The notes: generated from the letters alone by a model not told the origin. DNA of 7,439 nt from Rhodobacterales bacterium UBA3077 (GCA_002366685.1 DFBP01000024.1:11169-18607); one strand, 5' to 3'; positions 1-6,423 are shown, counted from the first letter of the stretch. Made by a program: numbers and translations.

Positions 1-1457
1 CAGGCCCAATCTCCTGTTTTGGCCGTTGCGTTCAATTGTTCCGCGATGTGCTGCAGATTAACCGCGCCGATCGCACCAGCTACCGAAATCAATATATGGG
101 TGTTTGCTCGGATCGGCAATACATCCTGATCCTGTATGCCTTTTTGCAACCCGTCTTTTACATCTGCAAGGTCGCTAATGACTTTATCAAGCAACTCCTG
201 CATGGAATCGTGGCCTATCAATTCCTTAAGTCCATCATAAATGTCCATCTGGATATCAGCATCAAGATTACGCTCGAGTTCAGCGTCACCCGCCCCATCG
301 GCCTCGCCGGTATATATCAAAATCGCGTTTCCGAACGCAGCCAGATCGGTGAGTGGCTTTGCGATTATACCATCCGCCCCCGCGTTCGTAATCCTCTCCA
401 GATGCTCGGGTAAAACATAGGCGGTTAGCGCCAGCAATGTCGTCTCTGCTTTTGAGTCCGGCCGCGCGCGCATTTCGCGCATAACTTCCAAACCCGACTT
501 TCGCGGCATCTCGATGTCAATCAGCCCGAGATTAAAGTCACCACTCTCGAAAAGCGCCATCGCTTCCACGCCATCCGCAGCTGTTTCGACAACCGCGTTC
601 ATTTTTTTCAACATCTGTGTAGCGACAAGCTGATTGGTTGGGTTGTCCTCCGCCAACAATATGCGCAAGTGCGACAAGTCTGGAAGGCCGTTTTTCAAAC
701 TCGGGCGCGCACGCTCGGCCGAAGCAATTGGAAACGCAATTTTATCATCGCTATTTGTTGCCAAAATCAGCAGATCTTCCGGAAAAATAACCCGCACCCG
801 GGCCCCTCCGGAAACGCGATTTTCAACCCGTATTTCACCACCGGATTTTTGGGCCAGTGACTGCGCAATATAGAGCCCGAGTCCCGATCCTTCCACGGCA
901 TTTTCTTTTGGGCGCCCGTGTTTTGAAAACAGTGTGGCATAGGCCTCTTCACTAAAGCCTGGTCCGTCGTCCAAAACTTCGATCACAAGTTCGGCGTTCT
1001 CACCGCGACCGAGCCGCACTTCAAGCACACCCTCATCTGAAAACTTAAGGGCGTTGCCGACGATATTATTAAATATCCGTAAAAAGTCGAGTTGGGGCAT
1101 ACGAAGCGATTTGGGGATAATCCCTTTTCGCGTCATCTGGAATTCGATGCCTTTTTGCTCAACTGATGTCGCCCACATCGAACCAAGCTGCCATATCGAC
1201 GGAACCAACTCCGTGATCGGATTGGTTTCGGACACATCAACCGCAGTATCCAGCAAGTCATTTATATAAAGTGTGGCGGTTTTAATTCTTTCAACCAGCT
1301 CGGCGCTGTCTTCGTTTAACTCAAACTCCTCCAGCAATTGGCTGGCGCCTAGTATCTGGCTCAGCGCAGACCGGATATCGTGTGAAAGCAGGAGCGGCAC
1401 ATCCTGATCGCCGTCCATTTCACTAACATCATGTATGCGTTGGTCAAACTTGGTCAA
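1..1457 (-). CDS. Soluble hybrid histidine kinase (HisKA-HATPase-REC-HPt), 3' end outside window
   Basis: My own minus-strand translation gives an open frame of 485 residues with no stop before the window edge, so the gene is cut at base 1. Residue positions count from the TTG at 1457. There is no signal peptide, membrane helix or sensor domain. HisKA: H-box 'LLSHDIRSALSQ', phosphoacceptor H26. HATPase_c: N-box N131/N135 in 'FNNIVGNALKFS', G1 'DDGPG' at 163-167, G2 'GSGLGL' at 190-195. Receiver: acidic pair E270/D271, phospho-Asp D314 in 'LIDIEMP', T345 and K367 in 'AKPL'. An HPt-like domain follows, with H454 in 'THILISVAGAIGA', but the Lys usually three residues after the His is Ile. All kinase motifs are intact, so autophosphorylation and a His-Asp-His relay are expected in the cytoplasm. 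Start: no ATG lies upstream within the frame, which opens after a TGA at 1494-1496. TTG 1457 has AGAGG seven bases ahead; ATG 1418 is the alternative. It follows the membrane kinase gene after 88 bases and is probably its partner. Confidence 0.9.
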   Translation of the reverse strand, partial: MTKFDQRIHDVSEMDGDQDVPLLLSHDIRSALSQILGASQLLEEFELNEDSAELVERIKTATLYINDLLDTAVDVSETNPITELVPSIWQLGSMWATSVEQKGIEFQMTRKGIIPKSLRMPQLDFLRIFNNIVGNALKFSDEGVLEVRLGRGENAELVIEVLDDGPGFSEEAYATLFSKHGRPKENAVEGSGLGLYIAQSLAQKSGGEIRVENRVSGGARVRVIFPEDLLILATNSDDKIAFPIASAERARPSLKNGLPDLSHLRILLAEDNPTNQLVATQMLKKMNAVVETAADGVEAMALFESGDFNLGLIDIEMPRKSGLEVMREMRARPDSKAETTLLALTAYVLPEHLERITNAGADGIIAKPLTDLAAFGNAILIYTGEADGAGDAELERNLDADIQMDIYDGLKELIGHDSMQELLDKVISDLADVKDGLQKGIQDQDVLPIRANTHILISVAGAIGAVNLQHIAEQLNATAKTGDWA

Positions 1458-1545
1458 ATTCTCGCCTCTACGAATCAGCTCGTCACGCCAATATCACCTT
1501 CTGGTTGAAGTATGACCCATATATAAGGAAAGTGTTACTCAATTC

Positions 1546-3180
1546 TTAGCCGAGAACCTCTGAAATCTTGTTTTTCAACGAATCGACCTCAAGTGGAATC
1601 TCGGCAACAAAATCATATAGCGCGGGTAAATACGAGCGACCAATCCCGAAAACCAAAGCTTCAGGGCAGTTTTTCCGCGCATTGGAAACCCGCTCCTCTT
1701 CATTTGCCATTCCCGATTCCATCATCACAATTTCAGCGCAGCTCGAATCGTTTTGGCTTAAATAATCAATATGAAAATCCGAAACTGCGGATTTGAAAAC
1801 CATTTCCATTGGCGCAGACTGCATCTTGAGCAGAACTTTGAGATTGCGTTCTTTTTGTGCCTGGACGGGGACATCAATTGTTAAAACAATCTTGCCATCC
1901 TCTGTTTTTCCATGCCGGATTTCACCTGACATTTTATCAACAAGCGCCCTTGCAACAGCAGGCCCCAGCACTTCGGATGCGAAGCTGTCTGCGCTTTCTT
2001 CTCGCTCACCGGATATCAAATCCGGAGACCAACCGCCATCCAGATAGTCGACAACAATCCGACCGATAAGATGATTATCTTCATAGGAAATGCGGAGTTC
2101 TATTTCGCGTGCGCCAGCTGTTTCCAGAAAATAGGTCACAAGAAGCGCATAAGAACGTCGCAATCGGGTCGCGTCTCCACAGAGCCGTGTCGGAACCTCG
2201 CCAACGACCTCTACTTTGAATTTTGCCTTCGCCTGATCCGCAACAGGTCCCAGAAGATCCGGAAGAGCCGATATCAGATCCTGCGAGAAGAAAGGTTTAT
2301 TGTCCAAGCCGAACTGGGCGTTATCCAGCGCCGCAAAATCGAGAATGTCTGTTAGCATCCCGAGCATCCGATTCGAGGATCTATCTACCTGCGTTAATAT
2401 CTTTCGCTGCGAGGGTGTCATATTTGATTGTCGAGCCACGGCTAGCAACCCCAAAACCCCGTTCATGGGGGTGCGTAATTCATGACTCATCATTGTCAGG
2501 AACCGGGATTTCACAAGGCTGGCTTGCTTGAACCGCTCTGCAAGAACCATATTTTGCTCGGCCAGTTTTCGAAACCGCTGCCCATCCAGCACAAAATACC
2601 CCATAGCCATCATCACAAGCAAAACGGTGCTAATGCTGGCGTAAAGCGCAAAATTCGCGGCTTCGCGCATGTGTGCGCGGAAGACAGCGGCTTTCTGTTC
2701 CTCGCCAACGGTAACGCGCCGGCTCAGTTCACTCAACTCGCCTGAAAATGGATAAAACGCCTGGTGTATCTTAGACATGGTTGCGAAATCATAACTTGAG
2801 ATGCTGACAACCAACGATTCCATCGCCTTCATCTCCTCAAACAGTCGCCCGATGGTATTGATTTCGAGATCATATTCGCGAAGACGGTCACCAACTTTAC
2901 CACGCTGAAAAATGGCGATGCGGCTCCAAAGCACATCAAAGCGTTGATTGATATCGGCTGACGACGTTGTTAGCCCCGCATCCGAGGCGCGCAATGAATC
3001 GCGAAACCTCATTAATTCCTTTTCAAGCTGCGCGGCGGACCAGGAGATGTTTTCCTGGCTAGCCTCGCGCATTGCATCGATATTCTGGGAGAAAGTTACA
3101 AAACCGAATCCGGCGATAGTGACGGCAACCGTGACGACACCACCAAAAAGGAATTTCGGGAGTTGTAACTTCCAGCCCAA
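1546..3180 (-). CDS. Membrane histidine-kinase-like protein with degenerate ATPase domain and pseudo-receiver
   Basis: The protein has 544 residues. Membrane helices at about 9-31 and 176-198 enclose a periplasmic region of about 145 residues, rich in charged helical sequence. A short coiled-coil linker (about 200-225) leads to a clear HisKA domain, H-box 'MMSHELRTPMNGVLGLL' with phosphoacceptor H233. The next domain is recognisably HATPase_c ('GDATRLRRS' at about 335-343) but has lost its ATP-binding boxes: the N-box Asn residues are absent from 'YALLVTYFLETAGA', 'VDYLDGGWSPD' stands where DxGxG is expected, and 'FASEVLGPAVARALV' replaces the G2 glycines. The last 100 residues resemble a receiver without the acidic pocket, and the phospho-Asp position is Glu (E488 in 'IVMMESGMA'). 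Self-phosphorylation therefore looks impossible; H233 may be phosphorylated in trans. The start is TTG, one base after the stop of the upstream gene. It is the only start in frame that keeps helix 1, which points to translational coupling. Confidence 0.88.
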   Translation of the reverse strand: MGWKLQLPKFLFGGVVTVAVTIAGFGFVTFSQNIDAMREASQENISWSAAQLEKELMRFRDSLRASDAGLTTSSADINQRFDVLWSRIAIFQRGKVGDRLREYDLEINTIGRLFEEMKAMESLVVSISSYDFATMSKIHQAFYPFSGELSELSRRVTVGEEQKAAVFRAHMREAANFALYASISTVLLVMMAMGYFVLDGQRFRKLAEQNMVLAERFKQASLVKSRFLTMMSHELRTPMNGVLGLLAVARQSNMTPSQRKILTQVDRSSNRMLGMLTDILDFAALDNAQFGLDNKPFFSQDLISALPDLLGPVADQAKAKFKVEVVGEVPTRLCGDATRLRRSYALLVTYFLETAGAREIELRISYEDNHLIGRIVVDYLDGGWSPDLISGEREESADSFASEVLGPAVARALVDKMSGEIRHGKTEDGKIVLTIDVPVQAQKERNLKVLLKMQSAPMEMVFKSAVSDFHIDYLSQNDSSCAEIVMMESGMANEEERVSNARKNCPEALVFGIGRSYLPALYDFVAEIPLEVDSLKNKISEVLG

Positions 3181-3181
3181 T

Positions 3182-3664
3182 TTACTTGAGTTCCACTTTT
3201 ACCAACTGCCAGATCAAGCGGGAGTTATAAACCGGGTCCTGAAGCTCTTGATGGTCTGACATCGGGTAAACAACCCAAATCGGGCCTTTGTCTCGGCGAG
3301 AAAACCGCTCGCCGTCAGCAGATAAGGCAAATACAACGTCATAGTTTGCGAAATCCGCTACCGGAACCTCTACGGCGTAATCATTTACGGCTGTCAAAAC
3401 GACGGTGCTTCCGCCCTCACCCAGCAATGCCAACACTTCGCGCCCGAGCGGTCCTTCAAAGCTTGTCATTGCATCGACAAATTCGTTTTCAGTATTGATC
3501 GCGGCTTGTGGTAACGCCAATACATCAGCTTCGCTTAGGGCCGTTTCTTCGCCGGTGAGCGTATTTACCAGCTTCAACATCGTTTCTTGCGCCATAACCA
3601 GCTGCGGCATCGCTGTGGCTAGCACAAAGCAGACGGCGGCGGCTGTTTTTAGTACTCGGGTCAT
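3182..3664 (-). CDS. Periplasmic SUOX-fold (Oxidored_molyb-like) protein without Mo-ligand Cys; PruR-like sensor candidate
   Basis: The protein has 160 residues. An N-terminal signal peptide (basic 'MTRVLK', hydrophobic core, likely cut 'VMA|QE' at 25/26) sends it to the periplasm. The mature part shows hallmarks of the small molybdopterin-binding oxidoreductase fold: 'FEGPLGREVL' at 69-78, 'TAVNDYAVEVP' at 91-101, 'RRDKGPIWVVYP' at 123-134 and 'YNSRLIWQL' at 146-154. The only Cys (C12) is in the signal peptide, so the cysteine that ligates Mo in sulfite oxidase and YedY/MsrP is missing and catalysis is unlikely. In Agrobacterium, PruR is a periplasmic SUOX-fold pterin-binding protein that controls the membrane regulator DcpA encoded beside it. 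By analogy this protein may bind a pterin or related ligand and act on the periplasmic domain of the next gene's product; that is inference. Start ATG 3664 has AAGGA eight bases ahead. A TTG 27 bases upstream in frame is less likely because it would put nine residues before the signal peptide. Confidence 0.85.
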   Translation of the reverse strand: MTRVLKTAAAVCFVLATAMPQLVMAQETMLKLVNTLTGEETALSEADVLALPQAAINTENEFVDAMTSFEGPLGREVLALLGEGGSTVVLTAVNDYAVEVPVADFANYDVVFALSADGERFSRRDKGPIWVVYPMSDHQELQDPVYNSRLIWQLVKVELK

Positions 3665-3954
3665 GTAATTGTTCCTTATAACTTCCCTCAATCTCTATGC
3701 CATCTTAGATGCAAGAGGAATACCCTCCCAAAAACGAGCCGATTGCTGTATTTCATTGCATATTGCGGCGCACACAATTTTGCGCTTTTGCCTTTTGCAA
3801 ATCCGAACAATCAAATTCGCGTTATGCAATTTACCAATTGTTAGAACAAAACAGAATTCCTGAGGTAAGGAGTGCTAAGAGGCTGTATTTATTATGAGTT
3901 TATTCATTTTTCTCCATATCTCAAAATGCAATCCAATCGTTGCTTGCAAAATTC
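3665..3954. other. AT-rich intergenic region between prpE and the signalling genes
   Basis: No convincing gene, RNA or T-tailed terminator hairpin is visible in these 290 bases, which are clearly richer in A and T than the flanking genes. The stretch must hold the prpE transcript end and probably the promoter of the SUOX-fold gene, but I could not find a promoter with good -35 and -10 boxes. Visible structure is limited to three TTTTGC words (3778-3798), a TTTGCAAA palindrome (3794-3801), a CTTGCAAA near-match (3943-3950) and a short inverted repeat, CAATT-TACC-AATTG, at about 3827-3840. The size and composition favour separate transcription of the signalling genes from prpE. Confidence 0.5.
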
Positions 3955-5841
3955 CTACTTGGCAAAACCCATCGCTGCCAGCGCCACTTTAATCTCGTCG
4001 AGGATCACCGGATCATCAATTGTCGCCGGCATTTTCCATGCCGTTCCATCAGCAATCGCCGCCATTGTTCCACGGAGCACCTTACCCGAGCGGGTTTTGG
4101 GCAATCGTTCCACCACACAGGCCAGTTTAAAGGCTGCAACCGGACCGATCTTTTCACGAACAAGATTCGCGCATTCCGCTACTATCTCGCTATGATCTCG
4201 ATCAACTCCCGAGGTCAGGCACAAAAAGCCCAGCGGCAATTGCCCTTTCAGCGCGTCGGCTACACCAATCACCGCACACTCGGCTACATCCGGGTGCGAA
4301 GAAAGAACCTCTTCCATGGCGCCGGTCGAAAGCCGGTGCCCCGCCACATTGATCACGTCATCGGTGCGCGCCATAATGTAGAGATAACCATCTTCGTCAA
4401 TCATACCCGCGTCACCGGTTTCGTAATAACCGGGGAAGGTTTCAAGATAAGAGGACCGATAGCGATCTTCCGCCTGCCAAAGCCCGCTCAAGGTGCCAGG
4501 CGGCAACGGAAGCTTGATTGCAATCGCCCCCATCTCGCCTGCTTTGACCGGATGGCCGTCATCAGCGAGAGCCTGCACATCATAACCCGGCATCGGTACG
4601 GTTGGTGAGCCAAGCTTAACAGGCAGCTCCTCAAGCCCGAGCGGATTGGCCGCGATGGAATAACCGGTTTCGGTCTGCCACCAATGGTCCACCACCGGTA
4701 CTCCAAGATGGTCTTGCGCCCAGATAATAGTGTCGCTATCCGCCCGTTCTCCCGCGAGAAACAACGCTTTCAGGCTGCTCATGTCGTATTTTTTTACAAA
4801 TTCCCCTTCCGGATCGACTCGTTTAATGGCACGAAAAGCTGTCGGTGCTGTAAAGAACGAAGTTACCTTGTGCTCCTCGATCACCCGCCAGAAAGTACCA
4901 GCATCCGGTGTGCCAATAGGTTTTCCCTCAAATACAATCGCCGTGGCGCCGTAAATCAGTGGAGCATAGCAAATATAGGAGTGACCAACGACCCAACCCA
5001 CATCCGATGCCGCCCAAAAAACCTCTCCGGGTTCAACGTTATAGATGTTCTTCATCGTCCATTGAAGCGCAACTGCGTGGCCGCCGTTGGGGCGGACCAC
5101 CCCTTTGGGCTGCCCTGTGGTGCCGGATGTATACAAAATGTAAAGCGGATCTGCCCCGCCAACCGGTGTGCAAGGCGCGGGCACCGCACCTTCCTTGAAG
5201 GCATCCCACTCAAAATCGGTATCGCCGAGATCAGCCGCTAATTGTTCTCGCTGTAAGATCACGCCAAATTCTGGCTTATGCGCTGAAAGCTCAATCGCCT
5301 CGTCAAGTAGCGGTTTATAGGCAATCACCCGCCCCGGCTCGATCCCGCAGGAAGCGGCAATCACGGCTTTGGGGGTCGCATCATCAATGCGCACTGCCAA
5401 TTCATTTGCGGCAAAGCCACCAAACACAACGGAATGCACAGCGCCGAGCCGCGCACAAGCCAGCATTGCCTCCAGCGCTTCAGGCACCATCGGCATGTAG
5501 ATCAAAACACGATCACCTTTACCAACGCCCTTGCGGGCAAGCGCTCCGGCCAAAATGGCGACACGATCGGTCATTTCGGCATAACTAAAGGTTGCCTTTA
5601 CGCCGGTGATCGGGCTGTCATAAATAATGGCCGCTTGCTCACCGCGTCCGGCCTCTACGTGCCGGTCAAGTGCGTTGTAGCAGGTGTTCATCACACCATC
5701 AGAGTACCATTGGTAAATGGGCGCATTACTGTCATCCAGCGCCTTTGTCGGCTTTTTAATCCAGTCAATAGCCTCGGCGGCCTGCATCCAAAATGCTTCA
5801 GGGTCGGCTTTCCAGCCCTGATAAACGTCCCGATATCCCAT
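3955..5841 (-). CDS. prpE: Propionyl-CoA synthetase (propionate--CoA ligase)
   Basis: PrpE activates propionate to propionyl-CoA through a propionyl-AMP intermediate, using ATP and CoA in the cytoplasm. The 628 residues match the usual family length. An acetyl-CoA-synthetase-type N-terminal domain covers about 1-60 ('MGYRDVYQGWKADPEAFW'). The AMP-binding core carries the phosphate-binding loop 'YTSGTTGQPKGVV' at 237-249, 'WWQTETG' at 387-393 and 'YETGD' at 473-477. The C-terminal hinge region is 'ARTDDVINVAGHRLST' at 491-506. The catalytic lysine that is acylation-regulated in this family is K587 in 'KTRSGKVLRG'. PrpE is preferred over Acs because of the overall length and the 'GGHAVALQWTMKNIY' and 'RTDDVINVAGHRLSTGAMEE' segments; activity on acetate or acrylate cannot be excluded. 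Start ATG 5841 is chosen because GGAG sits eight bases ahead and family members begin at 'MGYRDVY'; the TTG at 5868 would add nine poorly supported residues. It is probably a single transcription unit controlled from the region just upstream. Confidence 0.95.
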   Translation of the reverse strand: MGYRDVYQGWKADPEAFWMQAAEAIDWIKKPTKALDDSNAPIYQWYSDGVMNTCYNALDRHVEAGRGEQAAIIYDSPITGVKATFSYAEMTDRVAILAGALARKGVGKGDRVLIYMPMVPEALEAMLACARLGAVHSVVFGGFAANELAVRIDDATPKAVIAASCGIEPGRVIAYKPLLDEAIELSAHKPEFGVILQREQLAADLGDTDFEWDAFKEGAVPAPCTPVGGADPLYILYTSGTTGQPKGVVRPNGGHAVALQWTMKNIYNVEPGEVFWAASDVGWVVGHSYICYAPLIYGATAIVFEGKPIGTPDAGTFWRVIEEHKVTSFFTAPTAFRAIKRVDPEGEFVKKYDMSSLKALFLAGERADSDTIIWAQDHLGVPVVDHWWQTETGYSIAANPLGLEELPVKLGSPTVPMPGYDVQALADDGHPVKAGEMGAIAIKLPLPPGTLSGLWQAEDRYRSSYLETFPGYYETGDAGMIDEDGYLYIMARTDDVINVAGHRLSTGAMEEVLSSHPDVAECAVIGVADALKGQLPLGFLCLTSGVDRDHSEIVAECANLVREKIGPVAAFKLACVVERLPKTRSGKVLRGTMAAIADGTAWKMPATIDDPVILDEIKVALAAMGFAK

Positions 5842-5924
5842 GATTTCGACTCCCGAAATAGTGGCCAAAACGGCCTTGGTGAATAATCACCCCTCGGGAA
5901 ATGTAACCGCCTCTAACGGGCCGC

Positions 5925-5948
5925 TTCAACCCTCTTAAGACGGTTGAA
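5925..5948. promoter_or_regulatory. 24-bp near-perfect palindrome upstream of prpE, operator candidate
   Basis: Left arm TTCAACC (5925-5931) and right arm GGTTGAA (5942-5948) are exact inverted repeats about a central TCTTAAGA (5933-5940), itself a perfect palindrome. Only the pair 5932/5941 (C and C) breaks the dyad, so 11 of 12 positions per half match. The site ends 84 bases before the prpE ATG. On the minus strand its end supplies a weak -35-like TTGAAG that stands 17 bases from TTACAT. The lack of a loop and of a following T-run favours a DNA-binding site over a terminator. The regulator is unknown and is not encoded in the window. Confidence 0.5.
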
Positions 5949-5979
5949 ACTCTTTGGCAATGGAAATGAACCATCGTTC

Positions 5980-5985
5980 ATTATA
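5980..5985 (-). promoter_or_regulatory. Possible -10 box (TATAAT) upstream of prpE
   Basis: The minus strand reads TATAAT exactly, 139 bases before the prpE ATG. No good TTGACA-like box lies 16-18 bases further upstream, so this is weak. If used, transcription would begin near 5973 and the 24-bp palindrome would lie about 25-48 bases into the transcript. A weaker alternative, TTGAAG-17-TTACAT, overlaps the palindrome. Confidence 0.25.
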
Positions 5986-6051
5986 TGCTTCCGATACTGG
6001 TCCCCTCGTGGTTCCTGCCAAAATTGCGTGCCCCATTTGGTCTCCAAGAAT

Positions 6052-6354
6052 TCAGTCGCCAGGTCTCCGATACTTTTGATCATAAAACCACAGTTGAATT
6101 AGGTGCAATATTAAATAGACAAAGAAATGGTACTTCAAGAAGCTATAATCTTGAATATGATACAAACTTACTATAGCGATAACTATTGCCAAACTTCCCC
6201 AAACAAACCGAACAACTCCTTTTCGCAAGTTTGAATTTGGATTCCCGTCAACAAACCAGAACGCAGCGGCTGCCAACCCAAAAGATACAAATACCGGCAA
6301 TATCCATCTCAAGAAAATATCAGTTATTAGCTCTACCACCAAGACCCTCGCCAT
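6052..6354 (-). CDS. Hypothetical small membrane protein, three predicted helices
   Basis: I do not recognise a family. The reading frame encodes 100 residues with three hydrophobic stretches, about 10-34 ('RWILPVFVSFGLAAAAFWFV'), 47-66 ('RFVWGSLAIVIAIVSLYHI') and 73-91 ('KYHFFVYLILHLIQLWF'), separated by short polar loops with several basic residues. This pattern fits a small inner-membrane protein better than a chance frame. The DNA is richer in A and T than the flanking prpE and maeB, as seen in orphan or transferred genes. The start is uncertain: ATG 6354 has no good ribosome site, and TTG/GTG codons a few residues in are alternatives. If it is not real, bases 5842-6428 form a 587-base gap whose only clear contents are the palindrome at 5925-5948 and the hairpin at 6407-6423. 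Confidence 0.45.
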   Translation of the reverse strand: MARVLVVELITDIFLRWILPVFVSFGLAAAAFWFVDGNPNSNLRKGVVRFVWGSLAIVIAIVSLYHIQDYSFLKYHFFVYLILHLIQLWFYDQKYRRPGD

Positions 6355-6406
6355 TCATCATCATTGACCTAGGCCTATCCGCATCCACAGGAATACAGCA
6401 GCCCGT

Positions 6407-6423
6407 AGGGTGGGGATCACCCT
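6407..6423. repeat. Short inverted repeat just downstream of maeB
   Basis: AGGGTG (6407-6412) and CACCCT (6418-6423) are exact inverted repeats around a five-base loop, starting six bases after the maeB stop codon. In the maeB transcript they can form a GC-rich six-pair hairpin. No run of U follows, so it is not a standard intrinsic terminator. It could help end transcription with Rho, protect the 3' end, or be a degraded copy of a dispersed palindromic repeat. Confidence 0.35.

Noticed and set aside
36..413. Plus-strand frame of 125 codons
   Set aside because: Antisense to the receiver and HPt part of the hybrid kinase, which reads through without interruption on the minus strand.
1..1457. 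Suspected pseudogene, since no complete minus-strand gene appears in this stretch
   Set aside because: Codon-by-codon translation shows an unbroken frame with intact kinase and receiver motifs. The stop simply lies beyond base 1.
3875..3907. Ten-residue minus-strand peptide MNKLIINTAS with GGAG ahead, as a leader peptide
   Set aside because: No codon bias or attenuator hairpins follow it, and such short frames are common by chance in AT-rich DNA.
3940..4608. Plus-strand frame of 222 codons
   Set aside because: It lies fully antisense to prpE, has no recognisable domain, and its composition is that expected of a shadow of a real coding sequence.
4684..5241. Plus-strand frame of 185 codons
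   Set aside because: Antisense to the conserved core of prpE; the peptide is rich in Cys, Arg and Pro without any motif.
5861..5876. GGCC-AAAAC-GGCC inverted repeat near the prpE start as an attenuator
   Set aside because: Four-base arms are too short to support a regulatory hairpin, and it lies just upstream of the ribosome site without an alternative structure.
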